From Kibdelosporangium aridum (GTDB taxonomy: Bacteria; Actinomycetota; Actinomycetes; Mycobacteriales; Pseudonocardiaceae), in contig NZ_FWXV01000002.1 in assembly GCF_900176515.1 (NCBI RefSeq), positions 496,001 through 560,000 of the forward strand: a DNA stretch of 64,000 nucleotides, read 5' to 3'. A program made the translations under genes and the position numbers. Numbering within the stretch: position 1 is the stretch's first letter; each line of letters starts with the position of its first letter. Positions 27,801 to 36,463 of the stretch are shown in pieces. A model generated the notes under the pieces. That model saw nothing but the letters and a program-made list of their open reading frames with translations, had not been told where the DNA came from and did no database searches.

Positions 27801-28225
27801 GCCCGACCGCCGATGTGGTGTCCGTGCGACGCCGTGACCTGCGTCAACCCGTCCCGGTTGACGCACGGCCGCGGGGCAAGCACGCGGATCCCCGTTACCC
27901 GTCGCCGACGGGGATCCGCCAGGTGCTGTCCTTCGCCATCGACCTGGTCGTACACGCCGGTGTCCCTGGCGCAGTGGCGTACGCGCTGGACATGCGCGAG
28001 CCCGGGATCACCAACGCACAGTTCGCCATCATCTGGGCGGCCGGGTTCGTCGCGATGTCGATCCTCGACCGGATCTTCGTTCAGTGGGCCACGCAGGCCA
28101 CGATCGGCAAGGCGATCACGGCACTGCGCGTGATCCGCGACGACACCGGCGAACGGCCCACGCTGGGCATGCTGGTCTGGCAGTGGTTCTTCGGCGTACT
28201 CGGGATCTTCGCGTTCTTGTCCTAG
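27797..28225 (+). CDS. RDD-family membrane protein
   Basis: 142 residues, ATG overlapping the metG stop. A basic N-terminus of about 40 residues precedes the membrane segments (about 45-65, 74-95, 119-140). A polar loop reads QATIGKAITALRVIRDDTG, the usual spot for conserved charged residues of the RDD family (which includes some Na+/H+ antiporter-like proteins). The function is undefined. Its stop overlaps that of the convergent 28222 gene. Confidence 0.82.
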   Translation: MSPTADVVSVRRRDLRQPVPVDARPRGKHADPRYPSPTGIRQVLSFAIDLVVHAGVPGAVAYALDMREPGITNAQFAIIWAAGFVAMSILDRIFVQWATQATIGKAITALRVIRDDTGERPTLGMLVWQWFFGVLGIFAFLS

Positions 28226-29250
28226 CCCTGCCAGGGCGATTCCTGCTTGAGGTTCCGCAGGTCCCTGGCGTGCCGGATGGCCGCGAGCTCGGCGAGCATC
28301 CGGGCTCGGACGTCCTCGTCATGCGCGATGTTGGACTTGCGCATCGCGCGGTCGAGCCGGGACCTGCGCAACGGCGTCCACTTCGGCGCCATCGCCAGCC
28401 TGGCGACACGACGTGCGGCGCGGTCGCGGGTCCGGGTCATGGCGTCACGCTCGTCGTCAGCGAGGCCGAAGCGGGAGAGGAACCGTTCCCGCAGTTCACG
28501 GCCGATCCGGGCAAGCGTGCCGGTGCGCTGGTAGCCACGAGCCCGCAGTTCGACGCCCAGAGCGAAGTGCAACGCCACGACCGACAGAACCGGGCCGAAG
28601 ATCACGCGGGCGGCGCCAAGGAAGGGCCCGGACAGCACCAGGGCCGCGTAGGCCGACGCACCACACAGTGCCCAAGCCAGCCAACGAGCTGGGCCAGGAG
28701 TCCCGCCACGGCGGCGTACGCCCTCGAACATCGCGATACCGCACGCGATCAGAACGATTTCCATGCCCGCGAACATCGCGATGCGTTCGGGAATGTTGGT
28801 GACGCCTAGCTTGTCACCGAAGAAGCGCCAGCTGGTGTCGACCGAGACGACGAGGCCGACCATCGCGCCGAGCAGGAAAACCCAAGTGCTGAAGCGTTTC
28901 TGCGGCGCTTCTCGTGGTTCGCCGGCCGGTTTTGGTTCCGGCGCCTGCGGAGTTTCTCGCGGAGAAGGGGAAGCCGAGATGGAGTCCAGCTCGGCGATCA
29001 GCTCCGGCGTCATCTTGACCAGCTCGCCGGTGGACCCGATGCCCTGCTGCTTGCGCCATGCACTGACCACACTGGACAGATGAGACCGGTCAGGCCGCAC
29101 TTTGTACGTGGCTAACCACTCACGCACGGCGGCGGTCGTCGGTTGCGGAACCTGTTCGCACGCATAGCGAATCTTGTCCGCCTGGGATCGTAACGACTCC
29201 AGTGCGGCCCGGTGTTTCTGCGTGGAACGACTGTCCGCCTTGGCAGTCAA
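28222..29250 (-). CDS. Membrane protein with KfrA-like N-terminal domain
   Basis: 342 residues from the TTG at 29250, chosen for a perfect GGAGG seven bases upstream. Residues about 15-70 (ADKIRYACEQ…PTTAAVREWLATYKV…VVSAWRKQQG) look like the KfrA_N-type DNA-binding helix bundle of plasmid proteins. A Pro/Glu-rich linker leads to four hydrophobic segments (about 130-240) and then a very basic tail. The membrane part recalls proteins of actinobacterial integrative elements. A membrane-tethered DNA-binding protein is a reasonable inference; the role is unknown. Confidence 0.7.
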   Translation of the reverse strand: MTAKADSRSTQKHRAALESLRSQADKIRYACEQVPQPTTAAVREWLATYKVRPDRSHLSSVVSAWRKQQGIGSTGELVKMTPELIAELDSISASPSPRETPQAPEPKPAGEPREAPQKRFSTWVFLLGAMVGLVVSVDTSWRFFGDKLGVTNIPERIAMFAGMEIVLIACGIAMFEGVRRRGGTPGPARWLAWALCGASAYAALVLSGPFLGAARVIFGPVLSVVALHFALGVELRARGYQRTGTLARIGRELRERFLSRFGLADDERDAMTRTRDRAARRVARLAMAPKWTPLRRSRLDRAMRKSNIAHDEDVRARMLAELAAIRHARDLRNLKQESPWQG

Positions 29251-29323
29251 GAGCTGGCCTCCAGTTCGTGTTCGCCGACGTCTGTCACGTCCGCCCACAG
29301 CCCCGGGCAGCGTACTACAGCGA

Positions 29324-30127
29324 TCAACTGGCGAACGTGACCGTCACAGGCGCGTGGTCAGACCAGCGTTCGCCGTACGTCGCAGCACGTTCAACGACGG
29401 CGTTGGCCGCACGGGCGGCCAAGCCCGGAGTCGTGATCTGGAGGTCAATCCGCCAGCCCGAGTCGTTGTCGAAGGCTTTGCCGCGGTAGCTCCACCACGT
29501 GTACGGCCCAGGGCCTTCGGGGTGCAGCGCGCGGACCACGTCGACGTAGCCGACCTCGTCGAAGATCCGGCTCAGCCAGGCGCGTTCCTCGGGCAGGAAG
29601 CCGGAGGACTTCTGGTTTCCCTTCCAGTTCTTCAGATCCGCTTGCTGGTGCGCGATGTTCCAGTCGCCCGCGACCAGGACCTCGTCGCCGACCGCGGCGG
29701 CTTTGTCGCGCAACTCGGCGAGATACGGCAGGAACGCGTCCATGAAGCGTTCCTTCTCCAGCTGGCGTTCCGTGCCCACGTCACCGCTCGGCACGTACAC
29801 GCTGCCGACCACGATCCCGGGCAGCGTGACCTCGACGTACCGGCCGCTGTCCTCGAATTCCGCGGCGCCGAAACCGATCCGGACCGCCTCAGACTCCACG
29901 CGGCTGTACACCGCCACGCCCGCACGGCCTTTCACGGCAGCGGGCGCATGCGTGGCGAACCAGCCTTTCGGGGCCCGGACCTCGGGCGGCAGTTGGTCCA
30001 TGGTGGCCCGCACTTCCTGCAGGCAGACGACGTCGGCATCAGTGGCGTCCAGCCACTCGCTGAAACCCTTACGAGCAGCGGCCCTGAGCCCGTTTACGTT
30101 TATAGAGGAGACAATCACAGTGTCCAA
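29324..30127 (-). CDS. xthA: Exodeoxyribonuclease III / AP endonuclease
   Basis: This is an ExoIII-family endonuclease/exonuclease/phosphatase fold used in base-excision repair. The TTG at 30127 with GGAG eight bases upstream gives 267 residues; GTG at 30118 gives 264. Conserved motifs: VNGLRAA (start strand), CLQEVRA with the metal-binding Glu, GRAGVAVYSR, GDWNIAHQQADLKNWKGN with Asp/Asn, DVVRALHP, and the C-terminal SGWRIDLQITTP and WSDHAPV with the catalytic Asp-His. It is complete. Confidence 0.93.
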   Translation of the reverse strand: MDTVIVSSINVNGLRAAARKGFSEWLDATDADVVCLQEVRATMDQLPPEVRAPKGWFATHAPAAVKGRAGVAVYSRVESEAVRIGFGAAEFEDSGRYVEVTLPGIVVGSVYVPSGDVGTERQLEKERFMDAFLPYLAELRDKAAAVGDEVLVAGDWNIAHQQADLKNWKGNQKSSGFLPEERAWLSRIFDEVGYVDVVRALHPEGPGPYTWWSYRGKAFDNDSGWRIDLQITTPGLAARAANAVVERAATYGERWSDHAPVTVTFAS

Positions 30128-30275
30128 TTGCCTCGCTCCGCTCGGCGGACTTGGCCGCCAAAGCCGACCATTTCCACCCCGCCCCACGCAGCCGACACCG
30201 CGCAGTGCCCGCTCTCCGCTGTGGCGGGGGCGGCGTCGGGCGTGTTGCGTGGCGTAAATGCCCGGCGCGACCAAG

Positions 30276-30602
30276 TCAACAGTCGCGGCCCTGCAGTGGC
30301 TTGACGTAGTCGTTGGACACCCAGCGGCCCTCGGACAGCTTGCGGAAGCCGTTCTGCACGGTCTTCTCCGCGTCGGCCTCGGCGTTGAGCCGGAACTTGC
30401 CGACGATCTGCGACTTCGCGTCCGGAGCCGCACGCACGTTCAACACGTCGGCCGTGACCGCGACCCGGCACGCCGTCGTCGCGGGCGCGTTCGCGTTGTT
30501 GGTACCGCCGTTTTGTTGCTGTTTCTCGCTGCCAAGCACGTACAAGATGACGACCCCGACCAGCACCGCGACCACGATCAGTGTCCGCTTCGGTGCCAAC
30601 AC
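30276..30602 (-). CDS. Membrane-anchored SH3-like domain protein
   Basis: 108 residues from the GTG at 30602, which has AGAGAGG five bases upstream; an earlier ATG at 30641 has none. One membrane helix (about 6-26) is followed by a Gln/Asn/Gly linker and a bacterial SH3-like domain (VTADVLNVRAAPDAKSQIVGKF…GRWVSNDYVKPL). Such domains bind cell-wall peptides. Two cysteines bracket the domain and could form a disulfide outside the membrane. The specific role is unknown. Confidence 0.8.
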   Translation of the reverse strand: MLAPKRTLIVVAVLVGVVILYVLGSEKQQQNGGTNNANAPATTACRVAVTADVLNVRAAPDAKSQIVGKFRLNAEADAEKTVQNGFRKLSEGRWVSNDYVKPLQGRDC

Positions 30603-30740
30603 GATCACCTCTCTCGCCCTGGCCACAATTTTCGTCACCATGAGACACGTATAACGCAGCTCACAGCCGGGCATAACCGCTGCGCGCGAAGACCACCCGA
30701 GTCAGCGACCAACCACCCACGGTGATTATGCCTTGAAAGA

Positions 30741-30766
30741 ACCCCCATGGGCAGAGCCATGGGGGT
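30741..30766 (-). terminator. Terminator of icd
   Basis: Arms ACCCCCATGG (30741-30750) and CCATGGGGGT (30757-30766) form a perfect 10-bp stem with a six-base loop. It lies 18 bp past the icd stop; the minus strand continues with a weak T/C tract. Confidence 0.75.
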
Positions 30767-30783
30767 GCTCCCAAGTGCGAACC

Positions 30784-31998
30784 TTAGGCCATCTTGCGCT
30801 GCAGGTTCTCGTCCAGGGTGGCCAGGAACTCCTCGGTGGTCTGCCATGCCTGGTCAGGGCCGACGAGCAGGGCCAGGTCCTTGGTCATCTTGCCGCTCTC
30901 GACGGTCTCGACGACGACCTGCTCCAGCGCGTGCGCGAAGCCGGCGACCTCGGGGGTGCTGTCCTGCTTGGCGCGCGCGTCCAGGCCACGGGTCCACGCG
31001 TAGATCGACGCGATCGGGTTGGTCGAGGTCGGCTTGCCCGCCTGGTGCTGGCGGTAGTGCCGGGTGACCGTGCCGTGCGCGGCCTCGGCCTCGACCTTGC
31101 CGTCCGGGGTCATCAGCACCGAGGTCATCAGGCCGAGCGAGCCGAAGCCCTGCGCCACGGTGTCGGACTGCACGTCACCGTCGTAGTTCTTGCAGGCCCA
31201 GACGTAGCCGCCCTCCCACTTCAGCGCCGCCGCGACCATGTCGTCGATCAGCCGGTGCTCGTAGGTCAGGCCCTTGGCGTCGAAGTCCGCCTTGAACTCG
31301 GCCTCGTAGATCTCCTGGAACACGTCCTTGAACATGCCGTCGTAGGCCTTGAGGATCGTGTTCTTGGTCGACATGTAGACCGGGAACTGGCGCTCGAGGC
31401 CGTAGCGCAGCGACGCACGCGCGAAGTCCTCGATCGACTTGCGGTAGTTGTACATACCGACCGCGACGCCGCCGCCCTCGGGGAAGTTCGCGACGTCGAA
31501 CTGCATCGGCTCGCTGCCGTCTTCCGGCGTGTAGGTGATGGTCAGCGTGCCGGGGCCGGGCACCTTGAAGTCGGTGGCCTTGTACTGGTCGCCGTGCGCG
31601 TGACGGCCGATGATGATCGGCTTGGTCCAGCCGGGCACCAGCCGCGGGATGTTGGAGATGACGATCGGCTCGCGGAAGATCACGCCGCCGAGGATGTTGC
31701 GGATGGTCCCGTTCGGGCTGCGCCACATCTTCTTCAGGCCGAACTCCTCGACCCGCGCCTCGTCCGGCGTGATCGTGGCGCACTTGACGCCGACGCCGTG
31801 GCGCGCGATGGCGTTCGCCGCGTCCACGGTGACCTGGTCGTCGGTGGCGTCCCGGTGCTCGATGCCCAGGTCGTAGTAGTCCAGGTTGATGTCCAGGTAC
31901 GGGTGGATCAGCTTGTCCTTGATGAACTGCCAGATGATGCGGGTCATCTCGTCGCCGTCGAGCTCGACGACCGTCCCCTGGACCTTGATCTTGGCCAT
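30784..31998 (-). CDS. icd: NADP-dependent isocitrate dehydrogenase
   Basis: 404 residues of the eukaryotic-type, homodimeric NADP-IDH class found in many actinomycetes. It converts isocitrate to 2-oxoglutarate. Clear marks are the N-terminal [17 protein letters not shown], the substrate-binding [18 protein letters not shown], the metal-binding [22 protein letters not shown] and the NADP-site [15 protein letters not shown]. It is a single gene with its own terminator. Confidence 0.97.
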   Translation of the reverse strand: MAKIKVQGTVVELDGDEMTRIIWQFIKDKLIHPYLDINLDYYDLGIEHRDATDDQVTVDAANAIARHGVGVKCATITPDEARVEEFGLKKMWRSPNGTIRNILGGVIFREPIVISNIPRLVPGWTKPIIIGRHAHGDQYKATDFKVPGPGTLTITYTPEDGSEPMQFDVANFPEGGGVAVGMYNYRKSIEDFARASLRYGLERQFPVYMSTKNTILKAYDGMFKDVFQEIYEAEFKADFDAKGLTYEHRLIDDMVAAALKWEGGYVWACKNYDGDVQSDTVAQGFGSLGLMTSVLMTPDGKVEAEAAHGTVTRHYRQHQAGKPTSTNPIASIYAWTRGLDARAKQDSTPEVAGFAHALEQVVVETVESGKMTKDLALLVGPDQAWQTTEEFLATLDENLQRKMA

Positions 31999-32148
31999 CT
32001 GCCTGGGTTCCTCTCCCGGGATGTTCTCGTCTTTGAGTCTGCGGTTAACGGTACAAGCGTACTGGTAGCTTGTCCTGGCCGTGTCGCGGCCGTCACTTGG
32101 CCAGGATCGTATGACCGCCCGGGAGAGGAACGCAGGTTACGGGTCGAT

Positions 32149-32847
32149 TCAGACCCGGCGGCGCCTCCTTGCCAGCACGAGCGCTGCCACGCCGCCGATC
32201 AGCAGAAGTCCGCCGACCAGGACGTACGTGCCACCGCTGAAGCCGGTCTGGGCCAAGCCGGACTTGCCGGAGGTGTTGTTCGGCGCCCCGACGACCACGG
32301 CCGCGCTCGACGACGTCGTGGCCGGCTTCGAGCTGGTCGAGCTCGAGCTGGAACCAGTGCTGGTACTGGTGCTGGTCCCCGTCGAGGTCGTCGTCGTCTT
32401 AGTGGTCGTCTTCGTCGTGGTCTTGGTCGTCGTCGTGGTGGTGGTCTTCTTCTTGCCGCACACGAACCAGTGGCTGATCTCCGCCGGCTTGCCGCTTTCC
32501 ACGAGCGGCGCGTGCAGGTCGTCCCACGGCAACGAGCCCAAGGCGGGCGGCAGGTACTTGTTGTAGTTCGGGCCGCCCTTGACGATCACGCCGGTCACTT
32601 GATAGCCGGCAGGAACAGCGGTGATGTCGATGTAGGTGTTCCCGGTGATGTTCGACGTCACCTTGATGATCTCGCCGCCGAGACCCGCGCCCGCACAGGT
32701 CGTGACGTTGCCGGCGACGGCGATCGCCCGCGGGTCACCGGACACCGGCGGGTTGGCCTGTGCAGCGGCCGCGATGGAGGCGCTGCCGAGCGAGACGCCT
32801 AGTGACACGGCGAGTGCTGTCAGCGCGCGGCGGAAGGTGCGCTCCAT
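32149..32847 (-). CDS. Cell-wall-anchored protein with LAXTG sorting signal
   Basis: 232 residues. A signal peptide (to about 29, AAAA) leads to a beta-rich domain of about 100 residues, a low-complexity Lys/Thr/Ser spacer (about 132-185) and the sorting signal LAQTG near residue 203. A hydrophobic helix and an RRRRR tail follow. LAXTG is the recognition motif of class-E sortases in high-GC actinobacteria, so the domain should be displayed on the cell wall. The displayed domain has a conserved-looking WFVCGKK end but no known family. Confidence 0.87.
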   Translation of the reverse strand: MERTFRRALTALAVSLGVSLGSASIAAAAQANPPVSGDPRAIAVAGNVTTCAGAGLGGEIIKVTSNITGNTYIDITAVPAGYQVTGVIVKGGPNYNKYLPPALGSLPWDDLHAPLVESGKPAEISHWFVCGKKKTTTTTTTKTTTKTTTKTTTTSTGTSTSTSTGSSSSSTSSKPATTSSSAAVVVGAPNNTSGKSGLAQTGFSGGTYVLVGGLLLIGGVAALVLARRRRRV

Positions 32848-33049
32848 ATGAATGTCTCCTTAGGACAGCTGCGGGGGGCGAAGGGATCATCGTCAGCCGA
32901 TCGGTGTAAGCAACTGCTCCGGATCGACTATTGACCTGCCCGTTAGCAGCCCGTTACCCGGCAAGCGACACCGTCCACAAAGGATCCCCAGGTCAGCACC
33001 GAAAAACCGCTATCCTGCGAAAAGCTGATCTTGAGGGGGATTTCCGCAG

Positions 33050-33856
33050 ATGGCAACTGGGCCCACGCATGCCATGAGTGGCTTATTGGCGTGGTCGGCG
33101 ACTACCGCGTTGGCGACCGACCACTCGATCGGACAGCTCAGCCCACGCGCGTGGGTGGTCGGAGCGGTGCTGGCAACCGGCGCGGCGCTGCTGCCCGACC
33201 TCGACCACCCGGAGTCGACGGTGTCCAGGACGTTCGGCGCGATCAGTCAGGGCTTCTCCAGCGGCATCAACGCGCTGAGTCACGGCGTGTACCGGTTGAC
33301 CCGAACCAAGCGTGACTCCAACCGCGACGGCGGGCATCGCGGTCTGACGCACACGCTCGTCTTCGCGGTCATCGCAGCGGTCATCACCACGGCAGTAGTG
33401 CAGACCAGCGAGAAATGGGCGCTGCCGGTGCTGATGTTCGTGTTCGCGGGCCTCGCGGTGCGCGGAATCCTGCACAAGTGGCATCCCCGCAAAGACGCGT
33501 TGTTCATCACCCTGACCTCGGCGGGCGTGACAGCGTTATGTCTGTTGTGGACAGAGCAGACATCGGCCAACGCGGCGGCTTGTGGCGTGGCGGTGGGGAT
33601 CGGCTGCATCGCGCACTACATCGGGGACGCGATCACCGAGCAGGGCTGCCCGATGCTGTGGCCGATCCCGTTGGGCGGCAAAACGTGGTTCCCGGTGGCG
33701 CCGCCGAAGATCCTGCGGATGCAGACCGGCGGGAAGGTCGAGATGGCGGTGATCGGGCCGTTGATCACGCTGGCGTCGATCTGGCTGTCACTGGCGGCGT
33801 TGCAGCAGACAGGAGCCATTCCTTCGTTGTGGGGATTCACGTTCCTGCCTCGTTAG
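33050..33856 (+). CDS. Membrane-bound metal-dependent hydrolase, DUF457/YdjM family
   Basis: 268 residues. The family signature is visible: PTHAMSG near the N-terminus, LLPDLDHP (about 47-54), HRGLTHT (about 98) and HYIGDAITEQGCP (about 189). These His/Asp residues likely bind metal. Several membrane segments lie between them. A GAGGGGGA ribosome site precedes the ATG. YdjM in E. coli is SOS-controlled and has no settled function. The gene is 10 bp upstream of the methyltransferase gene. Confidence 0.88.
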   Translation: MATGPTHAMSGLLAWSATTALATDHSIGQLSPRAWVVGAVLATGAALLPDLDHPESTVSRTFGAISQGFSSGINALSHGVYRLTRTKRDSNRDGGHRGLTHTLVFAVIAAVITTAVVQTSEKWALPVLMFVFAGLAVRGILHKWHPRKDALFITLTSAGVTALCLLWTEQTSANAAACGVAVGIGCIAHYIGDAITEQGCPMLWPIPLGGKTWFPVAPPKILRMQTGGKVEMAVIGPLITLASIWLSLAALQQTGAIPSLWGFTFLPR

Positions 33857-33866
33857 AATCCGCCGG

Positions 33867-34460
33867 GTGAACGTGTTCGACGAGATCGCGGCCGGGTACG
33901 ACGACGACCTGTTCCACCAGGTCGTCGCCGAGAAGCTGGTGAACGGCGTCGCCGACGCCCCACAGCCCGAACTCGTCCTGGACGTCGCAACCGGAACAGG
34001 CGCGGCGGCTTTCGCGGCGCTGCAACACCTCGGCGCACGCTCGGTAGTCGCGCTCGACCTCTCAGCGAAGATGATCGACCGCGCACGAGCGAAAGCAGCC
34101 GTCCAAGACCCATCCGGCAAGATCACCTGGCACGTCGGTCCGGCGGTGCCCGCACCTGTGCCAGCGGCGAGCACGGACCTGGTGGTGTGCGCGTCCTCAT
34201 TGCACTTCCTGGGAACGGAGGCGTTGAAGGACTGGCTGCGCGTGCTGAAACCCGCGGGCCGACTGGCCTTCAGCATGCCGCTCGCGGGGACGTTCAACCC
34301 GTCACCCGCTTTCGCGTCGTTAGTCGCCAACGACGTTTCGCTGCCGTCGTCCGAGTCCGAGGCTGCGGCGATAGCTCTGCACGCGGGGTACGAGAACGTG
34401 GTCGCGCACCGGCTTGAGGTGTCGTCCCGCGTGGTGTTCCTCGTGTACGCCACGAGCTGA
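33867..34460 (+). CDS. SAM-dependent methyltransferase (class I)
   Basis: 197 residues, GTG start. The Rossmann-type SAM site is LDVATGTGAAAFAAL (about 38-52), followed by the acidic strand end VVALDLSAKMI and the motif LRVLKPAGRLAFSMP. The family resembles UbiE/COQ5-like small methyltransferases. The substrate is unknown. It is a probable two-gene unit with the upstream DUF457 gene. Confidence 0.88.
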   Translation: MNVFDEIAAGYDDDLFHQVVAEKLVNGVADAPQPELVLDVATGTGAAAFAALQHLGARSVVALDLSAKMIDRARAKAAVQDPSGKITWHVGPAVPAPVPAASTDLVVCASSLHFLGTEALKDWLRVLKPAGRLAFSMPLAGTFNPSPAFASLVANDVSLPSSESEAAAIALHAGYENVVAHRLEVSSRVVFLVYATS

Positions 34461-34481
34461 TCCGCGAGCACCCTGGGCTAT

Positions 34482-35021
34482 CTACGCGACCAGTTGATCC
34501 ACCAGCATCGCGATCCGTTCGCGTTGCCCTTCGGCAGGTAGGCGGCCACCACGGGTGAGGGTGACGAGGCCGTGCAGGGCACTCCATGCGAGTTCAGTGA
34601 AAATGCCCAGGTCGCGGCCTTTCGCGACCGGCTTGAGCACATCCTGGATAGCCCTGAACCCCGCCTTCATAGGCTCAGGCGTGTCCTCCTCGGCGAACCG
34701 CAGCCGGGTGTTCATCGTGAACATGGCGTCGTACACCGCCGGGTTGTCCTCGGCGAAGCTCAGGTAGATCCGCACCATCTGGGCGACGTCCTTCGCCTTG
34801 CCGATGGCGTTGGCCATTTCGGCGAATCCTTCGAGCGCGACCGCTGCGACGATCGCCTCCTTGCCGTCGAAGTGGCTGTACAGCACGGGTTGGCTGTATT
34901 CGATCGCGTCGGCCAGCCGGCGGGTGGTGACCGCGTCCCACCCTTCTGTCTCGGCCAGTTGCCTGGCCGTGGCGATGATCAGCTGATGCCGTTCGGCTCG
35001 TTCACGCTCCCGCCTAGCCAT
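34482..35021 (-). CDS. TetR-family transcriptional repressor
   Basis: 179 residues from the ATG at 35021. The helix-turn-helix is IIATARQLAETEGWDAVTTRRLADAIEYSQPVLYSHFDGKEAIV (about 15-58). The C-terminal ligand-binding half resembles the TetR_C domain with LAWSALHGLVTL. It is divergent from a DUF4267 gene, and the gap carries three palindromic sites, so it most likely represses both genes and responds to a small ligand. Confidence 0.93.
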   Translation of the reverse strand: MARRERERAERHQLIIATARQLAETEGWDAVTTRRLADAIEYSQPVLYSHFDGKEAIVAAVALEGFAEMANAIGKAKDVAQMVRIYLSFAEDNPAVYDAMFTMNTRLRFAEEDTPEPMKAGFRAIQDVLKPVAKGRDLGIFTELAWSALHGLVTLTRGGRLPAEGQRERIAMLVDQLVA

Positions 35022-35031
35022 GCTTGAAATC

Positions 35032-35095
35032 CTAGCATCGCTAGACAAGCGAGCACCGCTATGTCTAGCATTGCTACAACATCTAGCAACGCTAG
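35032..35095. promoter_or_regulatory. Three operator palindromes between tetR and the DUF4267 gene
   Basis: CTAGC-N3-GCTAG occurs at 35032-35044 (perfect), 35065-35077 (last base off) and 35083-35095 (perfect). The spacing between starts is 33 and 18 bp. They fill the 84-bp gap between two divergent starts, and are the likely binding sites of the TetR protein. Confidence 0.8.
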
Positions 35096-35105
35096 GAGAA
35101 CTCAG

Positions 35106-35480
35106 ATGCACTACGTCGGAATCGCACTGGCCGCCCTGATCGGGGTCGGCATCATCGTCATCGGCGTCCAGTTCTTGCTCGCACCGGTCGCGAGCGCGAA
35201 GGGTTTCGGCTTGCCGTCGTGGCCGTCGACGGGAAACGACCTCGCGTGGCTCAACCTCAAGGGAATCCGCGACATCACGTCCGGCCTGGTGATCCTCATC
35301 CCGCTGGCGATGGGCAACCTTCACCTCACCGGCTGGCTGATCCTTGCCTCGACGGTCACCCCGTTGGGCGACGCACTGACCATCCTCAAGTACCGCGGCA
35401 ACAAGACCACGGCATACAGCGTTCACGCCGCGACAGCCGTGGCGACGACCGTCGCGGGCGTCCTGCTCTTGCTCAGCTGA
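35106..35480 (+). CDS. Small membrane protein, DUF4267 family
   Basis: 124 residues from the ATG at 35106, with AGGAG eight bases upstream. There are four hydrophobic segments. A conserved-looking KGFGLPSWP and KGIRDITSGLVIL match DUF4267 proteins, which commonly sit beside a TetR repressor. It is the likely regulated target of the 34482 repressor. The function is unknown. Confidence 0.85.
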   Translation: MHYVGIALAALIGVGIIVIGVQFLLAPVASAKGFGLPSWPSTGNDLAWLNLKGIRDITSGLVILIPLAMGNLHLTGWLILASTVTPLGDALTILKYRGNKTTAYSVHAATAVATTVAGVLLLLS

Positions 35481-35539
35481 GCCCGCGTGCCAGGATGTGG
35501 CCATGCCGCGCAAGCCACTCTGACCCGGGAATTGGAGCC

Positions 35540-36115
35540 ATGCCCAAGAAGCTGCGACTGACCGGCGACCCCGCCGCCGACAAGCTGCTCAGCGAGGACC
35601 CGTTCGCGCTGCTCACCGGGCTCCTGCTGGATCAGCAGTTCCCGATGGAGCACGCGTTCGCCGGTCCGCGGAAGATCGCAGACCGCATGGACGGCTTCAG
35701 CATCACCAAGATCGCCGAGTCCGACATCGACGAGTTCGTAGAGCTGTGCGTGCAGCCGCCTGCCATCCACCGGTACGGCGGCTCCATGGCGCGCCGCGTG
35801 CACGCCCTCGCGAATTTCGTCATCGAGAACTACGACGGCAAGACCGACAAGATCTGGAAATCCGGCAAGCCGGACGGCAAAGAGGTGCTCCGCAGGGTCA
35901 AGGCGCTGCCGGGCTACGGCGACCAGAAAGCACGGATCTTCGTCGCCCTGCTCGGCAAGCAACTCGGCGTGACCCCAGAGGGGTGGCGGGAAGCCGCAGG
36001 GGCCTACGGTGAAGAAGGTTCTCGTCGCTCGATCGCCGACGTGACCAGCCCCGAAACGCTCGCTGAAGTCCGCAGCTTCAAGAAGGCCGCGAAGGCAGCG
36101 GCAAAGCAAAGCTGA
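35540..36115 (+). CDS. HhH-GPD-type base excision DNA repair protein
   Basis: 191 residues from the ATG at 35540 (TTGGAG upstream). It resembles the HhH-GPD family DNA glycosylases: LLTGLLLDQQFPMEHAF near residue 25 and RVKALPGYGDQKARIFVALLGKQLG near 120, which is the helix-hairpin-helix region. The family is short and lacks a Cys-rich 4Fe-4S loop. A Lys-rich tail ends the protein. The lesion it removes is unknown. Confidence 0.85.
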   Translation: MPKKLRLTGDPAADKLLSEDPFALLTGLLLDQQFPMEHAFAGPRKIADRMDGFSITKIAESDIDEFVELCVQPPAIHRYGGSMARRVHALANFVIENYDGKTDKIWKSGKPDGKEVLRRVKALPGYGDQKARIFVALLGKQLGVTPEGWREAAGAYGEEGSRRSIADVTSPETLAEVRSFKKAAKAAAKQS

Positions 36116-36271
36116 ACTATCGGAATAGTCCTTCGGTCCAGGGGCCGGGTCCGTTCTCCGCTGAGGTTGACGACAGCGGGCACGTCGCGAACAGTTCGGT
36201 CCGAAGCCCGCAGTGAAGTCGTGACTACCTCTTGTGTCCGGTTTTACCCTGGATGACCGGAGGTGAGAACC

Positions 36272-36463
36272 ATGCAAGCGACGGTGGGTGACCGGCTTCT
36301 CGTCCACGGCAAGAACGTGGGCCTTGCCGACAAGCATGGCGAGATCATCGAGGTGCGCGGCGACAACGGCGCTCCGCCCTATCTCGTCCGATTCGCTGAC
36401 GGTCACGAAGGGCTGGTGTTCCCCGGCCCCGACTGCGTTGTGGAGCGCGCGAGCGAGTCCTGA
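36272..36463 (+). CDS. DUF1918 domain protein
   Basis: 63 residues from the ATG at 36272, with GGAGG eight bases upstream. The SH3-like DUF1918 motif reads VGDRLLVHGKNVGLADKHGEIIEVRGDNGAPPYLVRFADGH in part (VGDRLLVHG; GEIIEV; PPYLVRF). The family is small, actinobacterial and of unknown role. Its last 61 bp overlap the end of the convergent MFS gene. Confidence 0.88.
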   Translation: MQATVGDRLLVHGKNVGLADKHGEIIEVRGDNGAPPYLVRFADGHEGLVFPGPDCVVERASES

